Assembly (NCBI GenBank): GCA_018697195.1
Contig: CM031858.1
Location: 125,008,594-125,072,593, forward strand
Length of the DNA stretch: 64,000 nucleotides
Reading direction: 5' to 3'
Source of the DNA: Certhia americana
Taxonomy: Eukaryota > Chordata > Aves > Passeriformes > Certhiidae
Part shown: in pieces, positions 25,816 through 37,290 of the stretch
Position numbering within the stretch: the first letter of the stretch is position 1
How the letters are laid out: each line of letters opens with the position of its first letter
Made by a program: the position numbers and the translations under genes
The notes under the pieces: generated by a model
The model's database searches: none
Seen by the model: the letters and a program-made list of their open reading frames with translations, nothing else
Told to the model about the DNA's origin: nothing

Positions 25816-28800
25816 TCAGAAGCTCAGCTCTGGAAATGGGCTAACTCCCAGCTGCTCTCTGCAGCAGAGCAGAAGGTGGCATGCCCTGGACACAGCATTG
25901 CTCAGCTGGAGCCAGTTGCAGCAAGAAGCCAGACACCGACCAGGATGTAAATGACCTGTGATCCTTGATCCCATGTTGGCTATATGCCCCAGCAGGACCC
26001 ACTTTATAGCCTGCACTGTATCAGCATCTGCTCATTTAAAGCTCCAGAGGCACTGAATTGCCAGTCTGTGCTTGTGGAAGTTAACCCTTTCCTGTACCAT
26101 CACGCCTGGGGCTGAGAGACAAAAGTCCTTTGGAGAGTATCAAGCAGGAGGGTGAGAAAATGCAAGTTTACATTTCAGCTCCAGCACTCCTCTACTGCTG
26201 AACTGAAACATCAGATACAGGAAGGAAGAGAAAGCAGTACAGTGCTTCTCCCTGACATCAAAACCTTGCTCTTTACCATACAACTGACTCAACAGCAGTC
26301 ATTTTCTTTGCAAGAGCTTGTTCCTATCTGCACATAATCAGGTTGGTGCACACACGCACCACAGGAACTGGAGTGTTAATAAAAACAGGTAGCTAGGTGT
26401 TTAAAAGGTATCAATCTCACAGCTCTTGTCCTGATCATTTATCCACAGCAATCTTCACACTTATTTTTTCTAAATTCAGTCTTTTTAAGTGCCAGCTGCT
26501 GATGAACTGCAGGGAGCATAATTTTTATTAAATGATAAACACTAAAACATTAGAGTTGTACCCTGGAAAATCAATTTCCTATTGCCTATGGACAGAGAGC
26601 TAAAGCCAGAAACTCCCAAGGGTTTTCTGTGTGCACTTTTTTTTGGTTGGTTTTGGGGGGTTGGATTTATTTTTTGGTCGGTTGAATTTTATTCTCATTT
26701 CCCTAGAATCCAATGAAAGAAAGCCTTTGCTGCTTAAAGTGGTTGCTTTTTTTTAAGCACCAATGTAACTAATTATACAAGCTAATACTTAATACAGGAA
26801 ACACAACTGCTCTGTGGAGCAAAGCACAAAACATGCTGGCTGGAACATGGAAATTGCCAAGACTTTGAAATTCTGCTTCTCAGAGAAATCACACCACTGC
26901 AATGTATAATTTCTGCCTAGCTCAGAAAACCAAGGGAAAGCAAGTTTTCTTTTTTACTGTGTTTCTTGAATAAAATATTTACTGCTAGTTAAAACTAGCA
27001 ACTTGTGCTAATTACACCACTGTCCAAGAACTAATACTTCAGTAATTCCCACAGCTGGGAGAAGCAAAAAGTGGTGTAGGGTTTCCAGGTTCCCAGATTG
27101 CCAACCATGATGCGCAAACCTCCAGGGCTTTGACATCTCTGAGTAGCTACAACCAGCTCCTTGGGCCATCCCTGCAGGAGGTTTGGAAGTTCCATCACCC
27201 ATTTCATAGACTGACTGGGCTTCTCCTCCCAGACCAGCTACAGATGTTGATGTGCCTGTTAAAAACCAGCTGTTCCATGTTACTTGTGCATGCTATGCCT
27301 GAGTGCTAAGTAAACATGAAACACAGAAATGCTGAGTTATTTGCTGCCTGCCTGCTTTGCCAAGTAAATAATATAGATAATTATGCCTCATAATAATGGC
27401 TTCCTGGAAAGAATTTGGTGGGAAACCAATCCTCAGCTTCTAGCTTGCTTTCCCCAGTTCTCCTCCAGGGCTGGCTTTAGGCAAACCTGTTGAGGAGAAT
27501 GATAACAGGATCACCTGGAAACCAGCATCCATTAAATCAGCATAACTGGACAGGCCCCACACCAGACCCAGATATCACCTCCTCCCCTATCATTCACCTG
27601 ACTGTTAATGCTAATCCATTCCTGGTATATTAGCTTTCTAGGAATGAGATTTTTTCAAGCAAAATTAAAGATGGAGTCACAAGTAAGAGCTTCAGGGTTC
27701 ACTCACACAAATTAAAATATACAATTGATACCAAAATGTAAATCAGGAGTATGAAATTGAATCTTCAAGAATTGGAAAAAAAAAATTAATTCTTTCTTGC
27801 ACTTCAATCAATGTAATTGACTAGAACAATTTAAAAGACTTGACAGACTGTTCCACAAGATACCCTGGAAAACCAAACTGTTGTACCTCTAAATTACTAG
27901 CATAAAACCATTTCCCAGTGAACTGGGAAATTTCACGTACTAAATTTCTAGAAATATTTTCTTCCAAATTCAGTTATGCTTATAGACACCAAAAGGTGAT
28001 TAGATGTTTGCATCCCTTTTGATTACCAAAGAAATAGTTGAGAAAACAGATAAAAAAGAAGGGAAAGAAAATCATATTAGAAAAGTCAAAGTGCATTAAC
28101 AGATAATATTTGAAGTACACATTCAGTATAGGTGGTCCATAGGTAACTGTCTACCTCAGGTCCACATGCATAATGTCACATGCTGCTGCTCCCTTGAGTG
28201 ATTAACCCACAGAGAAAAGCTCCGTGACAAGTCAATTCACAAGTCATGAAATGGAGGTCACTGTGCCAGCCAGCAAACGACACATTAAAAAGGGGAAGAA
28301 AAGGCAGGAGATGCTCTTTATGCTTTCCACATCAGTACAAACCAGAAGGATTTATTTCACTAATCCATGGCTGGCAGTGTCTGGGCTACTTGGAGCTGCA
28401 GAGACAGAGAGAAATATCCAATTTTCAAATCCCCTCCAGCTACATGAAGGTAAGAAAGAAGAGCACATCTGCCCCCACAGAGCTGTCATTGCACCACTGC
28501 CAACACCATCTCCTGAAAAGGCTGAGCTAGCAGAAGGAACAGCCCCTCCTATAACTAGGGAAGTCAATTAAGATGGCTAAGATACTTCAAAACATACCTT
28601 TTTACAGGGTTCTCATTTGTAGTTTATTTTGCCAGTCTGATTACAACACTACATTCCTATATGTAGAGTGTGAAGGGAACTGCACAAGTGACTTCCCCTA
28701 CACAAATATGAGCTTACTCAGACTATTTAAACACGAGGTCACAATTTACCCTTCTGGGGGCAAAGCAGTGTCCTTTCTTACAAAGTGTACTAAAAATAAG

Positions 28801-30235
28801 GCAATATTTGACAGCACATCAAAGTGTGACACTGAATACGTACACATCCAGATTGGCATTTCTGTATTTTCGTCTTCTTTTTCCTTAGGCAAGCCTCTCA
28901 TTTGATGTGTTAGATTAATAAATGATGAAGCTACAAACACAAGAACCCCAACCTTCCATGGTGTGTGTTCAATTATTCTGCATTTAACAAGAGTAAAGGA
29001 AAACTAATTTAATCTCTGTAATTGCCAAACTAAATGACACAACCTTGCCTATTATAGCAGATCAAAACAATACCCGTACATTTACCAAGTCACAAAAAAC
29101 GTAACTTTTACTCTGAATAGCTTTTTTTGAAGCATTAGCTTCCATCTGTGGAAAAGTAACTACCAAATGTTGCAGTAGAGACCACGGAGACCCTGCTTTC
29201 CCCCACAGCTAGGTTCAGGATCAGAGCTATTTTTAAGCTAAGCTCTCTGACAGCATTTCAAAAGAAAGTAAAACTATATTTTGGAATGTGCTTGGTGACT
29301 ATTCCAAACTAAAGTAAGTCTGCAACCACAGGCGTTCTGGTTTGCAGGCTCTAACAGTCTGAATGTTGGTCTATGCACTCCACTAGAAGGAAGAGTAGCT
29401 GTTATGCATTGAAGGAAGAAACTTCTGGAGACAGTGCAGTTTGTTAAGAAATCACCCACAACACCATCAGTAAGCACCATTCTTTAGCAACCTCTTCAGC
29501 AATGCCTTCCTGCCTCTCCCTCACACTCCAGTCTCCTAAACCAGCATGCCTGGGTGGCAGCCTGAGCAGTGGCAGGTGTCAGAGCGTGGTGTAGGCACCA
29601 GTGCTTCTCTTCACCCCTTATCATACTTTGATAAATGTATGATATTTTTCAAAGTAACCAAACCTGAACCTGAACCCTCTTCCATGGCTCTCAACTCCTA
29701 CTCTTGCTGACCTCCTCATTAACTGTCCCCCACCACAGCACAAGCCCTAGAAGAAGGCTTCAGGTTATCCTTCTCTGTGTACCTTTTCCAATTTGAAATC
29801 ACCTTGCTTGGACATGAACAGCCCATTATCAGCAGCACCCCAGGTGAGCCTTCTCTGCAGCCCTGCCCGGTGGCACCAGCCCTTTCCCAGTCTCTGGAAA
29901 TAGCCTGCCTGAGGCAACTGAACACTTTCCTTTGCCATTTTTTTTGTGGGCACACCCCAGCAGTGGCTTACAGCTGTGTGGCAACAAGCATATCCAGGGC
30001 TTTCTCTCCTTCAGTCACTTCTGAACGATGAGCTTCTAATCCGTTTGGCTTCAGCTGCAAAATTCCCATTGATTGATAATGGATTTTCCACTGATGTAGA
30101 ATCGGGCACTTCGACTACACCACTACAAATTAACAGAAGAGAGCTCTGTTAATCCTTTATAAGCAAGCTTAATCTTTTGGTTTAGAGAAGGAGCAAAGGC
30201 TCTGTTCTTTCCAGTATCAGCCAGAATGTGATTAC
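25816..30235. other. intron-like DNA, no gene recognised
   Basis: It contains a 10-bp-stem inverted repeat at 27910-27931 (ATTTCCCAGT, two-base loop). A plus-strand donor look-alike GAAGGTAAGA lies near 28448. A pyrimidine-rich acceptor at 28888 is followed by a very short open frame and AATAAA at 28917-28922. A 110-codon open frame spans 28573-28905 on the plus strand but resembles no family I know. Nothing here reaches the level of a gene call. Confidence 0.4.
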
Positions 30236-30323
30236 CATTTCAGAAAATCTCTCTCATTTTCTTTGATTGATCCAATATTTCTTTGGAAGATACAAATCCA
30301 GACACCACCACAAATGCATACTT
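30236..30323 (-). other. isolated exon-like segment, frame uncertain
   Basis: On the minus strand CTCTTCCTTTTTTACTTGGCAG is a strong acceptor and the segment ends AAATG before GTAATC. One frame is open through the whole 88 bases. Another, more protein-like, reads KYAFVVVSGFVSSKEI and then hits TGA at 30240-30242. That second frame reopens beyond the stop for almost 40 codons. It may be a non-coding or untranslated exon, a decayed exon, or chance. No link in phase to the exon at 11755 can be shown. Confidence 0.22.
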
Positions 30324-33300
30324 CTGCCAAGTAAAAAAGGAAGAGTTTTAGCTATGAATTCTGAAACTGAAAGCTGGGATCAGCACTCTAGGACTTCCAG
30401 TTAGTCCATAGAAAGTGCTGGCATCTAGAAACAGCAGTCTGACAAAGCCTTTATAGCATTCACCTTTCAATTAAAAAGGGTAACATCTGAAACCTCACAC
30501 TAAAATAGCTGTAAGATTTGTTAGGGTTCTGTCTCAATGATGTGATTTGATCATTTCCTGTACATTAGCAATAGTTAGGGCGATTAAACACAAGCAAGTA
30601 TCAGCACCTTTAAAGACTTACAGAATCTAGCTAATAACTCTGAAGCAATCAATAATCAAAAAGATGAACTGAACTTACATTAAGACACTTTTTCCATTAA
30701 AACAAGATTTTGTTAGATCAACTCAGGCTTTAGGTCAGTGGACACAGAATGGTTCTTTTTTTTAAAGAAAAGGAAATTCATCACAATGCTTCAATGTCTG
30801 GTAAATGGGAATTCACTCTTGCTCTAATGAGAAAGCACTGCTCACCAAGATTTGTCCCATTTGCAGCAAACACTCTGAGCAAGGATACTTAATGGTATCC
30901 TTAGAACTAAAATCGTGAGAGATCAAGCCCAAATATTACAGCTGTAATTGGTACTGCACAACAAACGACCCTTAATTTGACAGCACACTAGATGCAAACA
31001 TTTCACTGATCCAGCAATTCATCATACACACTGCTCCTGTGCTAGGATGTAAAGAAGTCTTAAGTACAGCAGCCTAGTGGTTCCTCTAAAACACTGAAAT
31101 GCCACATATCTCCATAAAATGTTTATCTTTGTCAAGCATTTCACTGCCACTGTTTAGCTGCATGACCTTTGGAAGGAGCAGTGGAGGCTGATGTGCACCT
31201 TCATTAAAGCAGCACCTCCTCCTTCCCCCGCCTGTGAGAACAATGAGCTCGGGAGGGAAGAGGTGAGCAATCCACGGAGTAATGAAGAGATTTTGTTTCA
31301 GAGGGTTATCAATTATTTATGAGCAAATCCCCAGATGAACACATCCGAAGCTGAGCAGGTTTTAATACATTTCACTTCTGTACACACGGCACAACACAAC
31401 CAGATGTGAGCTAAACTGGACTGGTCTGATTATTCGAGGTGTTGAACAGTGAGTTCATTCTGGACATTAGTGAATCACCATTATGTTTTTCAAAGTACAG
31501 TGGTCTCCTAGATTTAAATCTCTTTCACAAAAGTCCTCTAAGACTCACAGAAATCATTCTTTACAGGATTTCCCATTCATCAAGATCTCAGCAAAGAAAG
31601 ATCTCATCCTGAAGAATTTCTGTAATTATGCTAATAGTCTAATACTCAAATTCTAATATTGCACAGCTGTGAATGGGATTTTATTCCACAATGGGATTAA
31701 ATGGATCTGAACTTTTCCTATCAGGAAAAGATAAGACTAAGTAAAGGTCTTTTGAACCGAAAACTTGCTTTTAAAGTAAAATTGTTTTACAACTGTGCTT
31801 TTTAAAGAGAAGATCTGAAAACTCTTTCCATGATCTGGGAAAGACAAACATTACACATTCTTTACAAGCAAGGGCAGTGAAACCAAAGAGTTGTATGTGC
31901 AAGGCTGGCTTTGCACAAAAAGTCATTAATCTGTTTACAAATGCTATCATTGAAAACAGTCATCCTGCAAGACTTGAAATGAAACCCAATCCACTGGCAC
32001 ACAGTGAATGCCCAGCTCTTCAGAACTGTACTTTGAGCTCCAGTTTCCCACAGCTTCCAACCAACTAGAAAGATGCTGCCAAAGTCACCACCACCACTGC
32101 AGTCACACTTCAATGACTGTGCCAATGACAGCAGCCAGGACAGCCCCCAGGCCACCTTTAATCCCCAGCTCAGGTACTCAGAGCCAGGACCCCAGCTGGG
32201 GTACTCCAGGACATGTCCTGCAGAACAAGCCCCACAGTTTGCACCTGGCCAGGCGGTGGCATGCCATACACAGGTGGCCCCAGAAGAAGGCAGCCAGTCA
32301 TCCTGAGCTTCTTGGGGACTCTCTTGGTGCAGCCTGGGCTGAGCACAGCCAAGGGGGAACAGACAGCAGGCCCTGCAGGTTCCCCTGCCTCTTGGAGCCT
32401 TGTCTAGAAGCTGCCTCACAAAGGGAAACATCTGGGGAGACACTTACCAAAAAATAAATTTTAAACTACAAATGGAATGAGCACTTCCTGCCTTTATTGT
32501 ACAACACCCCAGGAGAAGAGCTGGGTCTCTCACGTTCCCACCGCTCTCTCCCCTTTAGTCCAGCATTCACCTCAGCATCTGCACAGCTCTAGGAACAAGC
32601 TCCATTCCTGGCCTAGGCTGGGTAGACTAAACTGCCCCAATATTAAGAGAAAAAAAAAAGTCACTTAGAAACCCATTTTAGATGTGGATTACTTTAAAGG
32701 GTTTGCTATATATTTGGATGAAAGAAGCCCACTAAATACATCCATATTTACTTCATTACAGCGTGGCTCTTGAAGTTAGATGAAAAGATTTACCCTGGCC
32801 AAGTTTGTTTATTCATCAACATCAGCTAGATATATTTTCAAAGGCTCATCCTCATCGCATTTACATGAAAGCATACAGATTTTTTTTTCCCCCAATGGTT
32901 GTAAGGCGTTCTGAGAGGCATGAAATGGCAAAAGAAACTTTAGTGAGAATTAAAAAATCAAGGAACAGTAGAGGCACAATTCCTATAATTTCTGCTTATT
33001 AATAGGGGTGGAAATCCACTCTTTCCCACCTGGAGTCATTCCTCTCACCCTGCAGACTTATCAACAGCAACAAACTGCAGTTGTATGCTCAGTGCTCCTG
33101 ACTCAAGCCCCAGTAAAGGTACCTGGCACACTGCTTACCCACAAACACAACAAGGAAGTGTTAGCTCTCCTGAAGCTCAAGATCTTAAGCAAATATAGCC
33201 TCCCAAGTTTCTAAAGTTTTGCTCTGCACTTGGACAAGAAAAATTAGATTTTTTTTTCCCCCACAGGTGTTACTGAAGATGAGCTCTTTATTACTGTTAG

Positions 33301-36300
33301 CAAAGTATGAAGTAGAAGCACAGTCTACCAATGATTGAAGCCAACTGTACAAGTCCTAGTTATCTTTGACAGGAACCCAAACATAACATGGTACTTGCAA
33401 GCCTTTATTATCAAAATTTTATCCTCAAGTTAATTAAATATTTAAATTACATTTATGGGCGCTATCTTTCCTTTTTTACACTTTCCCACGGAAGACTTCC
33501 AGAGTGATTAACAATGCTGATCTTTATCCTTCACACTGACTATTCATTCATCCTTTCTAAAACGAATACTGCTTACATACGACCCAAGTGGGCTGTAACA
33601 AGGCAGTATTTATCTACCCTAATAATCTGCTGTGGCTGCTTTAATTAAAACTGGGTTATATCACATCTATGAAGCAAAGGCACACCTCCTGTCACTCGTC
33701 ATCTCCACCTCACAGCTGTGCTTGGGGAACCTTGTCAGGAGCAAGCTTTGGAGGTCCCACCACCTGCAGCTTGCACACCCCTGCCCAGGTAACTGTGGAC
33801 ACAACATTGCCAAAAAACCCCCGCTTCACCACAGAAGAGAAGCAGAATATAGCTGCAGAGGGGTTTGGAGTTTGGGGCCTTGAGTGAGTCACTGAACACC
33901 TCCAGGTAGCTATTCACCCCAGTTCACAAGCAGGGCGCCACTGCTGGCATGGGATTTTGAGAGATGAGGAACCAGGGGAACAGAGTGATTGATGAAGAAT
34001 CTCTGGCACAGTGCAGCAATTCAGAGCATAGGGGCATCAGGATGGAGATGGGGTAACAGCGACCAAGGACATCTTCACTACCTGCAGAAAATTGGCAGCC
34101 AAATCAGGATTCAGCTTCCTCATCTGTGTTGTGGATTTCACAGGTCTTCCATGAGCCCGCATGATTGCATAGTGATTTCAAAATCTAGAATTTACTTCTA
34201 GTAGTATTGCACAAATGAGCCTGCACTGCTGGCCCTTTCCATGTTTTACTCCATGCAAGCAGTATCTCATCATACGAACACTTCCAAATGGACCATTCTC
34301 CCATGGAAGAAACTTGAGCTTCCCTCACCAGAACTTTTTGGCATTATTATACACAGTATAAGGCCTGCTACTGATGGCATCCTTGGGATGCCAGGATGGG
34401 CAGCAAGCAGCCTGGGCAGCCTGCCTGCAAGCTACAGGCTGTGCAATCAGGGCCTCATCCAGCACTTCTCCCCTGCTAGCTCCACACAACTGGGTCAGCA
34501 GTTGCCATACATTCAGCAAACCCTTGAGCACAGAGGGGGCCACTCCCCATCTCAGCATTCTGAGGATAAGGGTGAGTGGCAGCACACTGCACCCCTTTAC
34601 CCTGCATGGGCTCCCTCCCAGCCACAGCACAACCACCAGACTACAGAACACCTGCCCCTTCCTGCTGCTCCAGGGATGAGCTACCCTCGCATCCTGTGCC
34701 TGAAACCTGCCCCATTCTCAAGACTTGGAAGCAGAGGCATCGCTGTAGGGGCCTGGGTAATGTTATTTAAATGATTTTTTGTTCTAATTGTCACATGGTT
34801 TTGAGTCTTCTTGGTCTATTAATCTTATTATTGCATTTATATTTTACAGTTACAAATTATATGGGTTTGAAACTACTTTGAAAAAGTCCCTCAGTTCTCT
34901 ATCCCCATCCTTACTGGAAGTAAAATAACTGTTCTGTTCCAGTCACTGAACTCTACAGCACTTTACCATGGGCATCAATGAGCTGATATACTCATTTAAC
35001 TCCTTTGTGTGTCAATGAAGTTCCAAGTGCCCTGGCAAAGAGCGTTCCTTAACTAAATGCCACTGCACATCCAGCAAGAAAATCTTGATTACTTTACTTG
35101 TGGACTCCTCAGGGTTCCATAAAATATAAATTAACCCTCAGATCATCAATAATTTCTTGTTTAGAACTTGGAATCCAGTTGCCACTTTCTGATCAATCTA
35201 ACTTTAATAGTAGAATAAATTCAGAACTTAAGTTATCTAGTAGTAGTCATTTGTATACAATTCATGATCTAAAGCCACATTTACTTTCAAATGCCTGGCA
35301 ATGAGGCTTGAGGTGCACCGTGTCTTAAAACACAATGGATTACCCATTTCTTTTCCTCATTAAATGACATCTCATAAAAGAAACCAAACAAAAGATAGGT
35401 GAGTTTGATGACTGTCATATCCCACAACCTTTACTCATACGAGCAATGCGTTCCCTCCAGATCAGGTTCTCATTTGGAGGTTGCAGTTCCCCATTGCTGA
35501 CCTGAATATTGATTTTATGTTAATAAAAATCTGTGTTGAAATGCTGGTTAAATATAAAATTGCTCTAGTACTTCAGGCCTGCAAAATATCACACATGCTG
35601 TACAATTTTCTTTTTCAACGAGTGCAAAAGACACTCAACCCTTACAGGACATGCCCCACAGACGGCAGAATTTGGCCTTTGTTAAATAAATTAAGACCTG
35701 AATTAATCACTTTTCCAATTAGAGGAGGCACTTTTGCCATAACGAAGCTGTGCACCTGAAAATTTTTTAAAGATGCAAAATAAAACCCCTTGGAATTTGG
35801 AATGTCTTATTCTGTATCACCTAAGAGAAATAAATACAACGACAATGTACTTCCATCTACCTACCGGGTATCTTTAGCAGTGTTTGCTTCTACAAATTCT
35901 CTTTACAGATGCTGCTCCAGTCATCACTTATCTGCAACACAGACAGACTTTGAGAGGACTAAGGAGGATTTGCCTCTGGTTTCACACAGCACGCTTGTTT
36001 TTTTGAATTTTAATTTAATAAAATAAGAACTCTGGATAAATGTTAATCAAGCACAGCTGCCAGGCTTCCTAGGCTGCTAGGAAGGGGTAAAATATTTTCT
36101 ACCAAAATTTTATCTTGCTCTTTCTCTATCTCACTTTTTTTCTGCATTTATTGCTTAACGGTTTAGTATTATTTCAAATGCCATTCCTTTTACAAATACT
36201 ATCAACTTGCGTATTCAGCATCACAGACGATGCATCAGCCTCCTTAAAACCAAACCTCTGAAGGATAGATTAGAAAGAGAGGTTAAAGAGCTCTATCGTT

Positions 36301-36399
36301 CAAAGCACTATAGCTCAGACACCTATAAATCACTATGTCTGTTTATTTAGCTAATTGGTCCATTAGCGTTCGTAGCATCTCAAGCTGCACAACTTTCTG
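30324..36399. other. intron-like DNA left of the CpG island
   Basis: The sequence is AT-rich with scattered short open frames. The longest, 193 codons at 31862-32443 on the minus strand, has no recognisable domain. The interval 31200-31440 has slightly raised CpG and several regular sequence words, so it might be a conserved regulatory element, but this cannot be tested here. A good plus-strand acceptor (TTCTCTTTACAG) ends near 35908 without a matching donor. I see no repeat family. Confidence 0.4.
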
Positions 36400-36896
36400 G
36401 GGTGACCGTGGGCCAGTTTCTCCTTTCCCTCTCCGGAGCACCGCGAGAGCCGAAATCTCCGCGCAGCACACCCGGCACACGATAGGGACACTCTGCGCTT
36501 GCAGCTCTGCTCGAGATGCAGCCCCCGCTCGCCCCAGCGACCCCTTCTCTCTAAAGACTTTCCAAGCCCAAGAGCAGATGCCACAGTGAAACAAACCGGA
36601 GCCTGTCGCTACGTAATAGGATTTCAATGGAAACAGGGTTACGGGGGCTGGCTGGCAGCCTCGGCAGGCGCGGTAAGCCCTCGCCGCGGAGATGCGCGCA
36701 GTGACCCCGCGGGGGCCGTGCCCCGCACCTGTGAGCGCTCCTGCCGCCCGCAGCACCGCCCGTGTGCCGCGCCAGCCCGCAGCGCTCACCGCGGCCAGGC
36801 ACGGCCAGCCCGCAGCCCTGCCGCGGCCCCGCAGCGACCGCACCACCACCCAGCAAAACACAGACACGGCAACTTCGCAAACCGCCCCCAACTCAC

Positions 36897-37160
36897 CGGG
36901 AGGCGCCGGCCCCGCCGAGCGGTGCGTCCCTGGATGCCGCCGAGCGCAGCCCGCAGGGGCCGGCCAGCGGCGCGGCCAGGGACAGGAGGGAGGAGAGGCA
37001 GCAAGTTGCGGCGCGTCTCTCGCCTCTCTTCGCTCCTCTCCTTTTCTCTCCTACCCGCCTCCTCCTCCTCCCCCTCTCTCCCTCCCCCTCCTCCGCCCGG
37101 CGGGAGGGTCGGGGGAGGCGGCGGAGGGGCCGGAGCGCGGCCGCGGAGCGCGGCGCGGGC
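36897..37160 (-). other. putative first exon of a minus-strand gene
   Basis: The right-to-left sequence ends GGCGCCTCCCG before a near-perfect donor GTGAGT (complement at 36891-36896). The upstream limit is only a guess, because the transcription start inside the island cannot be placed by eye. An open frame starting near 37162 runs through the donor but is arginine- and alanine-rich in the way of translated CpG islands, so the exon is more likely 5' untranslated. A second donor at 36784-36789 could give a longer alternative first exon. The exons proposed at 9829-11814 lie on the same strand, 25 kb downstream, and may belong to the same gene; this is inference. Confidence 0.45.
37011..37099 (+). 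repeat. polypyrimidine tract in the CpG island
   Basis: Close to 85 bases are almost only C and T, with CTCCTCCTCC and CCCTCTCTCCCTCCCCC words and few interruptions. Such mirror-like C/T tracts in promoters can take up triplex (H-DNA) structure and bind GAGA- or CNBP-like and Sp/KLF factors. On the minus strand it is a G/A tract that would lie in or just ahead of the proposed first exon. Confidence 0.8.
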
Positions 37161-37190
37161 ACTGCGCATGTCCCCGCGCCCGCCGGGAGC

Positions 37191-37290
37191 CGGCGGCGGA
37201 GCGATGGATGCGGCGGCGAAGCGATGGATGCGGCGGCGGAGCGATGGATGCGGCGGCGGAGCGATGGATGCGGCGGCGGCGGCGGCAGCC
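37191..37290 (+). repeat. 20-bp GC-rich minisatellite, about four copies
   Basis: The unit GCGATGGATGCGGCGGCGGA occurs from 37201 in four tandem copies, with one G-to-A change at the end of the first and expansion of GGC in the last. A half unit precedes it. Because 20 is not a multiple of three, the repeat reads in all three frames, giving MDAAA, RWMRRR and SDGCGG peptides in turn. Each unit carries two overlapping-context ATGs, the first in a strong Kozak setting (GCGATGG). Confidence 0.92.

Noticed and set aside
28573..28905. 110-codon plus-strand open frame ending near AATAAA
   Set aside because: The peptide resembles no family, there is no promoter context, and the plus-strand acceptor at 28888 falls inside it without a partner. 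Chance is the simpler reading.
31862..32443. 193-codon minus-strand open frame
   Set aside because: It shows no recognisable domain, signal or repeat. The opposite strand also has a 149-codon frame over the same bases. It is probably a chance frame in a locally GC-richer segment.
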